This document shows positions 17,801 to 27,034 of a stretch of DNA of 64,000 nucleotides, piece after piece. The DNA comes from PFL25 sp046260155 (GTDB taxonomy: Bacteria; Chloroflexota; Anaerolineae; Anaerolineales; UBA4823): positions 1 to 64,000 of the forward strand of contig JBJYXV010000048.1 in NCBI GenBank assembly GCA_046260155.1, read 5' to 3'. Under the pieces are notes generated by a model. It was not told the origin of the DNA, did not search any database, and saw only the letters and a list, made by a program, of their open reading frames with translations. Each line of letters starts with the position of its first letter. Position 1 is the first letter of the stretch. The position numbers and the translations under genes were made by a program.

Positions 17801-19138
17801 TCAAGAATTTGCATGGCCGTATAAATTTTCGCGGATCTCAATCACCTGTCTGCGCAGATGATCATCCCGTTCCAGTAAATCCGCAATTTTGTCACACCCA
17901 TACATGATCGTCGTATGATCGCGTCCACCCAGCGATTCTCCAATCGCTGGCAAAGAAATATTGGATTCTTCCCGTAATAGATACATTGCGATCTGCCGCG
18001 GTAATGCTACTTCGCGCGATCGCTCACGGCTGAGCATCCTGTCGATATTTACCCCGAAGGCCTCAGCAACCGATCCAATCACTTCCTGTGGTTCAACCTT
18101 CGACCGGCGTGGTAATAAATCAACCAGTGCAGTTTCTACCAATTTGGGAGTTAACGGTAAACCACTCAGGTCGACAAAAGCAACCACCCGGGTTAAGGCA
18201 CCTTCTAGTTCTCGAATGTTAGACTGCACGCGGCGAGCGATGACTTCAATGATTTCAGTGGGAACATGTCGCCCGGCACGTTCTGATTTCGAGCGCAAGA
18301 TTGCCATGCGCGTTTCAAAATCAGGTGGCTGAACATCAGCTGCCAATCCCCACTCGAACCGCGAGCGGAGTCGTTCCTCGAGTGTGTTCAAAGCCTTGGG
18401 AGGGCGGTCAGAAGAAATAATGATTTGTTTATCCTGACCATGTAAAGTATTGAAAGTATGGAAAAATTCTTCCTGCGTGGATTCTTTTCCCGCAATGAAT
18501 TGGATGTCGTCAATTAATAAAACATCGATCCGGCGGTATTTTTCCCGGAAAGCTTGGGTCTTATGAGTCCGGATTGCATTGATTAAATCGTTTGTAAATT
18601 CCTCGGAAGATACATAAAGGGTTTGCTGGCCCCGGATAGCGCAGTAATTTCCGATTGCGTGCAGTAAATGGGTTTTTCCTAATCCGACTCCCCCGTACAA
18701 AAATAACGGATTGTAGGCCTGGGCAGGATTTTCTGCAACGGCCAGTGAAGCAGCATGAGCTAGCCGATTGCTCGCTCCAACCACAAAATTATCAAATGTA
18801 TACCTGGCATTTATCGTCAGATTGCTGGACCTGTCCGGTTCATCTGCGATTTGAACATCAATTACCTTATCATCTTTGGCTTGGATCTGCTGGTCTTGCC
18901 AAACAATAAAACGCACTTCAACCGTACGGTTCATCATGCCTGTGAGGATGCGAACAACTGTACTGGCTAATCGACTCTCCAACCAGTCCCTGGCATAGGT
19001 ATTTTTTACGCTGATGAAAAAAGCCCCATCCTCATATGAAAAAAAATCCGCGCCGCGCACCCAGGTGTCAAAGGCGGCTTTTGGCATTTCCAGTTGAAGC
19101 TGTCCCTGTGCAGCTTGCCAGGCATGTTCAGCTTTCAT
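17801..19138 (-). CDS. dnaA: Chromosomal replication initiator protein DnaA
   Basis: 445 residues. Domain I begins AEHAWQAAQGQLQLEMPKAAFDTWV. The AAA+ domain has Walker A GGVGLGKTH (about 149-157) and Walker B VLLIDDIQF (about 206-214). Domain IV ends with the DNA-binding signature GGRDHTTIMYGCDKI. It binds DnaA boxes and opens the origin. The start is the ATG at 19138, fixed by GGGAGG nine bases upstream; a TTG at 19147 overlaps the spacer and is less likely. It is divergent from dnaK. The usual partner dnaN is not next to it, which is atypical. Confidence 0.97.
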   Translation of the reverse strand: MKAEHAWQAAQGQLQLEMPKAAFDTWVRGADFFSYEDGAFFISVKNTYARDWLESRLASTVVRILTGMMNRTVEVRFIVWQDQQIQAKDDKVIDVQIADEPDRSSNLTINARYTFDNFVVGASNRLAHAASLAVAENPAQAYNPLFLYGGVGLGKTHLLHAIGNYCAIRGQQTLYVSSEEFTNDLINAIRTHKTQAFREKYRRIDVLLIDDIQFIAGKESTQEEFFHTFNTLHGQDKQIIISSDRPPKALNTLEERLRSRFEWGLAADVQPPDFETRMAILRSKSERAGRHVPTEIIEVIARRVQSNIRELEGALTRVVAFVDLSGLPLTPKLVETALVDLLPRRSKVEPQEVIGSVAEAFGVNIDRMLSRERSREVALPRQIAMYLLREESNISLPAIGESLGGRDHTTIMYGCDKIADLLERDDHLRRQVIEIRENLYGHANS

Positions 19139-19811
19139 AAAGAACAACCTCCCGCAAAAACATTTTTCCTGCTCCAGCCGTAAACTAGCAATTGAAAACC
19201 TTACCTTTCACTGCTCTCCTCAGTGATAGGCCTAATCTTCACCTAGTTGTCTTACCAAGATATCCTGCCGATTTTTGAGATCATGCCCCCCGGGATAGTT
19301 CCTCGAATTTTTTGGCAGTGCGTCCTTATCTGCCTACATTCTAGCAGAAAGTAACCCTTTAAATCAAGAGAAAATCTGTTATGAAACCTAAAAAATAACG
19401 ATAATTTAAGAATTGAATTGTTAAAAATATTTTTGTCATCAGGCCGTGATTCATGCTTGCCAGCCGACTCGATTTGTACCCATGGCTGGGGGAAAACTCA
19501 AAACGTACCCAATATCTGGGATAAAAAAACTAGTGCAGGGGCTCAAGACTTACCAGCTGGTGATTTTCTTAAAATATCTAAATCGGTGAAATTTATTTTC
19601 CCCATTCGCTCTCACCCCGATTTCTGCCTATTATGCCGGTTTTTCTGAAATTCCAATTACGAATCGATCGATCCCTTGATCGGAACCACCACCAGGTGTA
19701 TTGGATCCCTCCCAATCTGATATCCCTCATATAGGTTGTTAACGGTTTTCTTGCAATCTCGCACTATCATACAAATTACATATACGTAAGATAAATTCGA
19801 GGAGTGAAACT
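19139..19811. other. Divergent dnaA-dnaK intergenic region
   Basis: 673 bases without a gene. It contains an AT-rich patch (about 19360-19435) and must hold the promoters of both genes. I looked for DnaA boxes (TTATNCACA and complement) and for the CIRCE heat-shock operator and found neither. No clear sigma-70 pair was found. GAGGAG at 19799-19804 is the ribosome-binding site of dnaK. Confidence 0.6.
19148..19153 (-). promoter_or_regulatory. Ribosome-binding site that fixes the dnaA start
   Basis: GGGAGG on the minus strand, nine bases before the ATG at 19138. It rules against the upstream TTG as start. Confidence 0.8.
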
Positions 19812-21716
19812 ATGGCAAAAATTATTGGTATTGACTTAGGCACGACAAACAGTGTTGTGGCCGTTATGGAGGGTGGGGATCCTACAGTAATTCCTACAGC
19901 CGAAGGCACACGCTTGTTATCGTCTGTTGTGGGATTTAACAAGAACAATGAAAGATTAGTCGGGCAAACTGCAAAAAGGCAGGCTGTTGTTAATCCTGAA
20001 AACACAGTTTCCTCAATCAAGCGCTTCATGGGACGCCGTTACGAAGAAGTGGAAACCGAACGGGAAATGGTTCCATTTGAGGTGGTCCGGGGACCTGCTG
20101 GAGATGCAAGAGTCAGGATCCCTGTAAATAACAAAGAGTACAGCCCTCAAGAGATTTCGGCCATGATTTTGGCGAAACTCAAATTAGATGCAGAGGCCTA
20201 TCTTGGTGAGAAGATCAATCAAGCAGTGATCACAGTACCTGCATACTTTAATGACAGCCAACGGCAATCAACCAAGGATGCCGGAAAAATCGCTGGCTTG
20301 GAGGTTCTTCGCATCATCAACGAACCGACGGCAGCTGCTTTAGCTTACGGCCTTGATAAAAAGGAAAATGAGACCATCCTTGTTTTTGATCTGGGTGGTG
20401 GAACGTTTGATGTCTCAATCCTTGAAGTTGGTGATGGAGTTATTGAAGTCAAGTCGACAAACGGAGATACCCATCTCGGTGGAGATGATTGGGATGAAAG
20501 GATTGTTAACTGGGTTGCGGATGGCTTCAAGATAGATCAGGGTGTTGACCTGAGATCCGACCGTCAGGCATTACAGCGACTCCGCGAAGCCGCTGAGAAA
20601 GCCAAGATCGAACTTTCCAGTGTATTGGAAACTGAGATCAACCTGCCTTATATCACAGCAGATGCTTCAGGTCCCAAACATTTGGTGATGAAATTATCCC
20701 GAGCAAAATTTGAACAGCTCACCGAAGATCTGATCGACCGTCTGCGGAAGCCTTTCAACGCTGCATTGAAGGATGCCAATCTAGGACCGAATGACATTGA
20801 CGAGATTGTTTTAGTCGGTGGTGCAACCCGTATGCCGATGGTACAGGAGCTCGTTCGCTCATTGATCAACAAAGAGCCCCACAAAGGTGTCAACCCGGAC
20901 GAGGTAGTAGCAATTGGCGCTGCTATTCAGGCTGGTGTTCTTGCAGGAGACGTTAAAGATGTCCTTCTTCTCGATGTGACCCCATTATCACTGGGTTTGG
21001 AAACATTAGGCAGTGTAATGACAACACTGATCGAAAGGAATACAACGATCCCTGTTCGCAAATCTGAAATCTTCTCAACCGCTGAGGATAATCAAACTGC
21101 AGTAGACATCCATGTCCTGCAGGGTGAGCGACCAATGGTTGCTGACAATATGAGTCTCGGACGGTTCAGGTTAGAGGGAATCCCACCGGCACCACGGGGA
21201 ATTCCTCAGATTGAGGTTACTTTTGATATCGATTCAAACGGAATTCTGAAAGTCAGCGCAAAAGATAAAGCTTCTGGCAAAGAACAGAATGTAACGATTA
21301 CAGCTTCAACCAATCTTAACCAATCAGAGATCGATCGTATGGTAAAAGATGCTCGCGATCACGATAGTGATGATCGAAAAAGACGCCAGTTGATCGAAGC
21401 CCGGAATACTGCGGACAGTATCGCCTACCAGACGGAAAAAACTCTTCGGGAACTTGGTGATAAAATTTCGGCGGAAGAACGATCCAATATCGAAAATAAG
21501 ATTAATACGTTGCGTGAAATAATGAATAGCGATAACAGCGAATTGATCCGCCAACAAACTGAAGATTTACAAAACGCCTTCCATGCCATCAGCCAACAGC
21601 TCTATGCTCAACAACAGGCAGAACCTGGCAGTAACGGTAATGGTTCTGGACCACAGGCTCCCCAGGATGAAATCGATGGAGAAGAAGTCGTCGAAGGCGA
21701 ATTCCGTGAAATCTAA
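19812..21716 (+). CDS. dnaK: Molecular chaperone DnaK (Hsp70)
   Basis: 634 residues, full length. The ATPase domain has GIDLGTTNSVVAVMEGG and the phosphate-2 motif DLGGGTFDVSILEV. The adenosine motif region is VLVGGATRMP. The substrate-binding domain starts near LLLDVTPLSLGLETLG, and the acidic tail ends EIDGEEVVEGEFREI. It folds and disaggregates proteins with DnaJ and GrpE, whose genes are not adjacent here. Good ribosome-binding site GAGGAG seven bases upstream. Transcribed alone and closed by a strong terminator. Confidence 0.98.
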   Translation: MAKIIGIDLGTTNSVVAVMEGGDPTVIPTAEGTRLLSSVVGFNKNNERLVGQTAKRQAVVNPENTVSSIKRFMGRRYEEVETEREMVPFEVVRGPAGDARVRIPVNNKEYSPQEISAMILAKLKLDAEAYLGEKINQAVITVPAYFNDSQRQSTKDAGKIAGLEVLRIINEPTAAALAYGLDKKENETILVFDLGGGTFDVSILEVGDGVIEVKSTNGDTHLGGDDWDERIVNWVADGFKIDQGVDLRSDRQALQRLREAAEKAKIELSSVLETEINLPYITADASGPKHLVMKLSRAKFEQLTEDLIDRLRKPFNAALKDANLGPNDIDEIVLVGGATRMPMVQELVRSLINKEPHKGVNPDEVVAIGAAIQAGVLAGDVKDVLLLDVTPLSLGLETLGSVMTTLIERNTTIPVRKSEIFSTAEDNQTAVDIHVLQGERPMVADNMSLGRFRLEGIPPAPRGIPQIEVTFDIDSNGILKVSAKDKASGKEQNVTITASTNLNQSEIDRMVKDARDHDSDDRKRRQLIEARNTADSIAYQTEKTLRELGDKISAEERSNIENKINTLREIMNSDNSELIRQQTEDLQNAFHAISQQLYAQQQAEPGSNGNGSGPQAPQDEIDGEEVVEGEFREI

Positions 21717-21739
21717 GTAAATTTACATCAGCTACAACC

Positions 21740-21782
21740 TCCCGGTAATTATCAGTTATTCTGAAATTACCGGGATTTTTTT
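21740..21782 (+). terminator. Rho-independent terminator of dnaK
   Basis: Stem TCCCGGTAATT (21740-21750) and AATTACCGGGA (21765-21775), 11 bp perfect, followed by TTTTTTT. Confidence 0.92.
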
Positions 21783-21807
21783 ATTTTTAGATATAATTAG
21801 GTACCGT

Positions 21808-22200
21808 ATGGATAATCAATCACCACCTCCAGTCAGAAATTTCATGCCGACGGCAATTATCCTGGCCTTGATAGGTTGGGGTGGTCTGTATGCATTAATT
21901 AATTTTACCTACCCGACCGTTGGCCCCAGGTGGTTGTTCTTTTTTCTTGGGGTCTTAGCAATTACCGGCACCGCTCTTCCAATTGTCGCTTTTTTGAACC
22001 AGCGTTTTTCAACTAAACCCCCGGCCTTACCGAGTGTAATAATCCGAGAAGCGATTTGGTTTGGAATATATTTTCCAACCTTAGCCTGGCTCCAGCTGGG
22101 AAGAGTTCTCACACCTGCACTGGTTCTTCTTCTCGCGGCGGGTTTCTTCGCTATCGAAGTACTCCTCCGTATGAGAGAACGCAGCCAGTGGAATCCGTGA
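21808..22200 (+). CDS. Hypothetical membrane protein, about four helices
   Basis: 130 residues. Hydrophobic stretches are near 13-33, 43-63, 80-97 and 101-118, ending with a charged tail (RMRERSQWNP). No enzyme motif and no family recognised. It starts 26 bases after the dnaK terminator and ends 16 bases before selA, so it may head the selA transcript. The short Pro-rich N-terminus faces the cytoplasm if the positive-inside rule holds. Confidence 0.7.
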   Translation: MDNQSPPPVRNFMPTAIILALIGWGGLYALINFTYPTVGPRWLFFFLGVLAITGTALPIVAFLNQRFSTKPPALPSVIIREAIWFGIYFPTLAWLQLGRVLTPALVLLLAAGFFAIEVLLRMRERSQWNP

Positions 22201-22216
22201 AAAACTTCTTAAACCT

Positions 22217-23572
22217 ATGAACGATCTCCGGCAACTTCCCTCCGTAGACCAATTAATGAATACCGAAATGGTCGCGGAATATGTTACTGTTTATGGTCGA
22301 ACATTAACCACCAATTCAATCCGGGCAGTTTTAAATCAAGTTCGTGCGAATCATCAGAGTGGTCACAGCATCCCTGCTGAGGTGGATTTGATCAGGCTTG
22401 TGGAAGAAGAAATAAAAACAAGAATTGATCCAACTTTGCAGCCCGTAATTAATGCGACCGGGGTGATCTTACACACCAATCTGGGTCGCTCACCGCTCAG
22501 CGGAGCTGCCATACGCGCATTAGATGCAGTCGCTTCCGGATACAGCACACTAGAGTACGACCTCGCCAGCGGGCGAAGGGGGTCCAGGAATACCCACGCT
22601 GAAGATTACCTGGTGCAATTAACAGGTGCAGAAGCAGCTTTCGTGGTGAATAATAATGCAGCTGCAGTCCTTTTGATCTTATCTGCCCTCTCCAAACGGA
22701 GAAAAGTTCTCATCTCGCGTTCTCAATTGGTAGAGATTGGTGGGGGTTTTCGCGTACCCGATGTGATGAACCAATCCGGTGCAAAGCTATTTGAAATTGG
22801 TACTACAAACCGCGTCCATTTATACGATTACCAGAGGGCGATTGAAGAAGAGTCGATAAAATTAGTCATGCGTGCCCATCGATCCAATTTCCAAATCGTG
22901 GGTTTTACCAGTGAACCACCATTGGCGGATATCGTGGCGATGGCTCACCAGGCTGGTATTCCGGTAATGGATGATTTAGGGTCAGGAGCTTTGCTTGACA
23001 CCTCTGAATTTGGTTTAGGTCATGAACCGACAGTTCAAGAATCACTTGACGCTGGTGTTGATCTTGTTTGTTTCTCTGGAGATAAATTGTTAGGTGGACC
23101 TCAGGCAGGAATCATACTCGGTAATGCAAAATTAATCGCTCGCTTGAAGAAGCATCCCCTGGCGAGGGCCATTCGAGCTGACAAACTCTGCCTCGCCGCA
23201 CTTGCTGCAACTCTGGTTCACTATTTGAAATCAGAAGCATTATCAGAGATACCAATTTGGAATATGATCAGCCAAACACCTGAGGAGATTCACAGCAGGG
23301 CAATCAAGTGGGTCAAAGTTCTGGGAAAAGGAGAACTCATCCCCGGAAGATCAACGGTTGGCGGCGGCAGCCTGCCAGGTGAAACATTGCCTACCTGGTT
23401 GGTTGCAATAAAGCACCGTCATCCAAACCAGCTGCAAAACCAATTGAGACAAACCCAACCACCCATCATCGCTCGGATAGATGAAAATCAGCTGGTTCTT
23501 GACCCTCGTACGGTTATTGCCTCCCAGGAGAAAATTTTCCTCAAAAATCTAAGTTACATTCTCAATAATTAA
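22217..23572 (+). CDS. selA: L-seryl-tRNA(Sec) selenium transferase SelA
   Basis: 451 residues, the expected length. This PLP enzyme converts Ser-tRNA(Sec) to Sec-tRNA(Sec) with selenophosphate. The N-terminal domain starts LRQLPSVDQLM. The core has PVINATGVILHTNLGRSPLS and LASGRRGSRNTHAE. The PLP lysine lies in CFSGDKLLGGPQAG. The C-terminal ending GRSTVGGGSLPGETLPTW is family-typical. The presence of selA implies selenocysteine use, but selB, selD and tRNA(Sec) are not in the window, and no gene here has an internal in-frame TGA that looks decoded. Confidence 0.95.
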   Translation: MNDLRQLPSVDQLMNTEMVAEYVTVYGRTLTTNSIRAVLNQVRANHQSGHSIPAEVDLIRLVEEEIKTRIDPTLQPVINATGVILHTNLGRSPLSGAAIRALDAVASGYSTLEYDLASGRRGSRNTHAEDYLVQLTGAEAAFVVNNNAAAVLLILSALSKRRKVLISRSQLVEIGGGFRVPDVMNQSGAKLFEIGTTNRVHLYDYQRAIEEESIKLVMRAHRSNFQIVGFTSEPPLADIVAMAHQAGIPVMDDLGSGALLDTSEFGLGHEPTVQESLDAGVDLVCFSGDKLLGGPQAGIILGNAKLIARLKKHPLARAIRADKLCLAALAATLVHYLKSEALSEIPIWNMISQTPEEIHSRAIKWVKVLGKGELIPGRSTVGGGSLPGETLPTWLVAIKHRHPNQLQNQLRQTQPPIIARIDENQLVLDPRTVIASQEKIFLKNLSYILNN

Positions 23573-23593
23573 CTTGTTATTCAAGGAGCAGCA

Positions 23594-24823
23594 ATGAAAT
23601 CAGATCTTGATCATTTAATGGAAGAAAAAGAATTAGACGCGATATTGATCACCGGTCCAGCTCAGCATAATCCACCTATGGTATACCTTACCGGTCCTAT
23701 CCACATGACCGGTGGAGACCTGATCAAGAAGCGGGGTTCGGAGCCTGTGCTTTTTTATCATCCAATGGAAAGAGATGAAGCAGCCAAGACTGGTTTTTCA
23801 ACAAAGAATCTTGCTGATTACCGGCTCGATCAATTGATCAAAGCAGCTCGCGGTGATATCCTCGAAGCCACCATCTTACGCTACCAAAAAATGCTGACAG
23901 AATCGGATCTTACCTCAGGAAGAATCGCGATTTACGGGCAAATGGATGCTGGCAGTGCTTATTCGATCTTCTCAGGTCTTGGAGAGAAACTCCCCGGGCT
24001 TGAAATTATTGGCCAGCTGGGTGATTCACTGCTCATGCAAGCCATGGCAACAAAAGACATGGAAGAGATCGATCGCATTCGGACTATGGGTAAGATCACC
24101 GTTTCTGTCGTTGGGAAAGTGGCTGATTTTCTATCCTCCCATAAAAGTAAGAATCATTTTCTCGTCAAGTCGGACGGTGACCCTCTCAAGATATCTGATG
24201 TGAAAAATAAGATCAATCTGTGGTTGGCAGAAGCTGGAGTGGAAAATCCAGAAGGCACAATATTCGCTATCGGACGTGATGCGGGTGTCCCACATAGCAG
24301 CGGTACGCCAACTGACATTCTGGAGCTTGGGAAAACGATTATCTTTGATATTTTCCCATCCGAAGCTGGCGGAGGTTATTTCTACGATTTCACACGCACC
24401 TGGTGCCTGGGATACGCACCTGATCCAGTTATCCAATTATATGAAGATGTTTCTTCGGTTTATCAAAAAATAATGAGCGAGCTTGAAGTGAATTCCTTGT
24501 GCTACCGGTACCAGGATCGCACATGCGAATTATTTTCAGAAATGGGACACAAGACTATCAAAGACAACCCGCAGACCCAGGAAGGTTATGTTCACAGCCT
24601 GGGACATGGAGTTGGCTTGAACATCCATGAATACCCGCGTATGAGTTCGAATTTTAAAGAAGACCGGCTTGCTCCCGGATCTGTTGTGACCGTAGAGCCT
24701 GGTTTGTATTACCCTGAAAAAGGGATGGGAGTACGACTTGAGGATACTGTCTGGATAAGACCTGACGGTGAAGCGGAAATTCTGGCAGAGTATCCTCACG
24801 ACCTAATCATTCCTACCAGCTGA
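23594..24823 (+). CDS. M24 family metallopeptidase (Xaa-Pro aminopeptidase-like)
   Basis: 409 residues. The N-terminal creatinase-like domain runs to about 155. The C-terminal pita-bread domain has FDIFPSEAGGGYFYDFTRTW with its metal Asp residues, GHGVGLNIHEYP with the His ligand, VTVEPGLYYP with Glu, and GVRLEDTVWI with the last Glu. It probably removes N-terminal residues before proline or acts on a related amide. AAGGAG lies upstream of the ATG, 21 bases after selA, so co-transcription is likely. No functional link to selenium is evident. Confidence 0.9.
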   Translation: MKSDLDHLMEEKELDAILITGPAQHNPPMVYLTGPIHMTGGDLIKKRGSEPVLFYHPMERDEAAKTGFSTKNLADYRLDQLIKAARGDILEATILRYQKMLTESDLTSGRIAIYGQMDAGSAYSIFSGLGEKLPGLEIIGQLGDSLLMQAMATKDMEEIDRIRTMGKITVSVVGKVADFLSSHKSKNHFLVKSDGDPLKISDVKNKINLWLAEAGVENPEGTIFAIGRDAGVPHSSGTPTDILELGKTIIFDIFPSEAGGGYFYDFTRTWCLGYAPDPVIQLYEDVSSVYQKIMSELEVNSLCYRYQDRTCELFSEMGHKTIKDNPQTQEGYVHSLGHGVGLNIHEYPRMSSNFKEDRLAPGSVVTVEPGLYYPEKGMGVRLEDTVWIRPDGEAEILAEYPHDLIIPTS

Positions 24824-24866
24824 TTGTTTTGCCAATTCTTTATTGTGACCAAGGAATAACACCCTC

Positions 24867-25931
24867 ATGACTGATAACTCGCACCATAAAATCGATCCCC
24901 GGGAGGGAACCATCCGCCTGTTAGGAATTGAAACCTCCTGTGATGAAACCGCAGCTGCCGTGGTAGAAGATGGCCGGAACATACTATCGAATGTCATCTT
25001 TTCTCAAGTTGATCTTCACGCCCAATACGGCGGAATATTCCCTGAGGTTGCATCCAGGCAACATGTGATCACCATATATCCCATCATTGAACAGGCTCTG
25101 CAGCAAGCGCATATTACCCTGGATGACGTGGATGGGATAGCAGTCACCCGGGGTCCAGGATTAGCGGGCTCATTAGTGATTGGCTTGAATACTGCAAAAG
25201 GGATCGCCCTTGCCAACGAGCTTCCCATTATTGGGATAAACCACCTGGAAGCACACATTTACTCAACTTGGCTGGATGCACCAGGCGGTACTGTCGAGCG
25301 AAATCCAAAATTCCCTCTGATCGCACTGATTGTTTCAGGAGGACATACGGAGCTGATCCTGGTGAGCGACCATCTTCAATATCAACGTCTAGGCAGCACG
25401 CTGGATGATGCTGCGGGAGAAGCCTTTGATAAAGTGGCGCGATTGTTGGGTTTAGACTATCCTGGTGGCCCGGCGATTGAAGAAGCAGCCGTGAATGGAA
25501 ATGAACGCGCATTCAGCTTTCCCAGAGCCTGGCTGGAGGATAGTTGGGATTTTTCTTTCAGTGGGTTGAAAACAGCGGTACTGCGCGAAGTACGTCGCCT
25601 GCAGAAGGCAAATCTTCCCCTACCCGTCGATGACCTCGCCGCCAGTTTTCAAGCAGCGGTCACAGATGTGCTTATCACAAAGACGTTGAGAGCAGCAGAT
25701 GAGTTCAATGCAGAAGATATTATCGTTGCAGGAGGGGTATCTGCAAACCAATCTTTGAAGAATCAGTTCCTGGAATTTTCCAGATTCACGGTTCACATTC
25801 CACCACTATCATTATGCACTGACAATGCGGCCATGATTGCCGGAGCAGGTTATTATCGATTTTGTGCAGGGCAGCGGGACGAGTTGGATATTGATGCACT
25901 CCCTAATTGGCCGGTGTCAGAACTAACCTGA
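24867..25931 (+). CDS. tsaD: tRNA N6-adenosine threonylcarbamoyltransferase TsaD
   Basis: 354 residues. Catalytic subunit that transfers threonylcarbamoyl to A37 of ANN-decoding tRNAs. Motifs: GIETSCDETAAAVV, PEVASRQHV (metal His), GPGLAGSLVIGL, VSGGHTEL, DDAAGEAFDKVARLLGL and VAGGVSANQSL. Length and order are normal. It is the last gene of the plus-strand run and converges on the tsaC-type gene that supplies its substrate. A hairpin lies between them. Confidence 0.97.
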   Translation: MTDNSHHKIDPREGTIRLLGIETSCDETAAAVVEDGRNILSNVIFSQVDLHAQYGGIFPEVASRQHVITIYPIIEQALQQAHITLDDVDGIAVTRGPGLAGSLVIGLNTAKGIALANELPIIGINHLEAHIYSTWLDAPGGTVERNPKFPLIALIVSGGHTELILVSDHLQYQRLGSTLDDAAGEAFDKVARLLGLDYPGGPAIEEAAVNGNERAFSFPRAWLEDSWDFSFSGLKTAVLREVRRLQKANLPLPVDDLAASFQAAVTDVLITKTLRAADEFNAEDIIVAGGVSANQSLKNQFLEFSRFTVHIPPLSLCTDNAAMIAGAGYYRFCAGQRDELDIDALPNWPVSELT

Positions 25932-25952
25932 GACCATCAATTAAAAACCAAA

Positions 25953-25984
25953 CCGCCCTTCGGGGACTTGCTCCCCTGGGGCGG
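25953..25984 (-). terminator. Terminator between convergent tsaD and tsaC-type gene
   Basis: Outer stem CCGCCC (25953-25958) with GGGCGG (25979-25984), and inner stem GGGGA with TCCCC. Read on the minus strand it is followed by TTTGGTTTTTAA, so it best terminates the tsaC-type gene. It may also stop tsaD. Confidence 0.75.
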
Positions 25985-26085
25985 CTTCGAGTGAGGAGAA
26001 TGCTCAATTATTTTGCCACAATCACCTGAATATTCGATGAAAAGAACTTAAAAAGTTGGTGAGAAAACAGCCCGGGTAAGGTGGG

Positions 26086-26715
26086 TTATTCTCCAATCAC
26101 CTTGAGGATCTCCGCTTGACTGATTGGTCCCAAGCGTAAAATTCTTGGTTCCAAGGTTGTGCAATCGACAACTGTTGAAGGGACACTTCCTGGAGTTCTA
26201 CCCCCATCAATCAATAGATGAAACCTTCCATCCAACTGACTGAGTACCTCTTGTGCAGTGCAAGTGTTTTCATGTCCGGATAGATTAGCAGAAGTAACAC
26301 CGAGTGGTCCGGTTAATTCCAGCAATTGAAGAACAAATTTATGATCAGGGATCCTAACGCCGATCGTTGCGGTGGGAGACAGTATGTCCGGGAGACTTGG
26401 CTTGCGGGGGACGACTAAGGTCAATGGGCCAGGCCAAAACCGTTTTGCCAGGGTAATGGCTATTTCATTTGGCGATAAAGATACCTCACTTAATTGTTCA
26501 GGAGAATTCAATAATAATGCTATCGCCCGTGCTGAATCACGGCCTTTTACCGCATACAGACTCTCAATGTACTCGGCTTTTGTGGGTAGAGCGGCCAAAC
26601 CATACACTGTGTCGGTAGGAAACGCAACCAGACCCCCATGTTGAAGAATATCCACGGCATGCGGTAATGCAACCGTATGATCTGAGCTGATCACTTCAGT
26701 GTTCATTGAGATCAT
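26086..26715 (-). CDS. tsaC: L-threonylcarbamoyladenylate synthase (TsaC/Sua5/YwlC)
   Basis: 209 residues, the short YrdC-only form without the Sua5 C-terminal domain. It makes threonylcarbamoyl-AMP from Thr, bicarbonate and ATP, which TsaD then uses. Motifs: GGLVAFPTDTVYGLAA, KGRDSARAIALLL, GVRIPDH and GVTSANLSG. The start is the first of two nearby in-frame ATGs (26715 or 26706). It converges with tsaD, so the two t6A genes are neighbours but not co-transcribed. Confidence 0.95.
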   Translation of the reverse strand: MISMNTEVISSDHTVALPHAVDILQHGGLVAFPTDTVYGLAALPTKAEYIESLYAVKGRDSARAIALLLNSPEQLSEVSLSPNEIAITLAKRFWPGPLTLVVPRKPSLPDILSPTATIGVRIPDHKFVLQLLELTGPLGVTSANLSGHENTCTAQEVLSQLDGRFHLLIDGGRTPGSVPSTVVDCTTLEPRILRLGPISQAEILKVIGE

Positions 26716-27034
26716 TATCCCAGCATCAATGTTGAGCTATCATAAATCCCAACCAATTATATATGATTAAGGGAAAACACAAAATTCAATCCTCACAATT
26801 AATGATGGGGTATATATTAACTTAATATAGAATTTGATTTACCCCACAGATATTGTGGCAGGTAACACATGTTCTAACTACCTGATTTCCTACTCAGAGG
26901 TAGCCTGAGCCAAGTCTATGCTGTTATCTATCCAATAAGCTGAATGTCGATCGACCTACATGGCGCCCTTACGTCATCCTGGTCAGTATAAATACATGAT
27001 CTACATTTTCTATGTAATAAATCTCCAAATTGGT
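26716..27034. other. 319-bp intergenic region
   Basis: Separates the minus-strand tsaC-type gene from the end of the pantothenate operon, so it should contain the tsaC-type promoter. AT-rich around 26755-26850. No RNA gene, repeat or convincing small frame was seen. Confidence 0.5.

Noticed and set aside
19139..19811. Possible chromosomal origin (oriC) between dnaA and dnaK
   Set aside because: The gap is AT-rich in part, but no DnaA box (TTATNCACA or complement) was found, so it is not called as an origin.
19700..19811. CIRCE heat-shock operator upstream of dnaK
   Set aside because: No TTAGCACTC / GAGTGCTAA pair with a nine-base spacer is present.
22217..24823. UGA-encoded selenocysteine gene next to selA
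   Set aside because: All neighbouring genes are full length without internal in-frame TGA codons.
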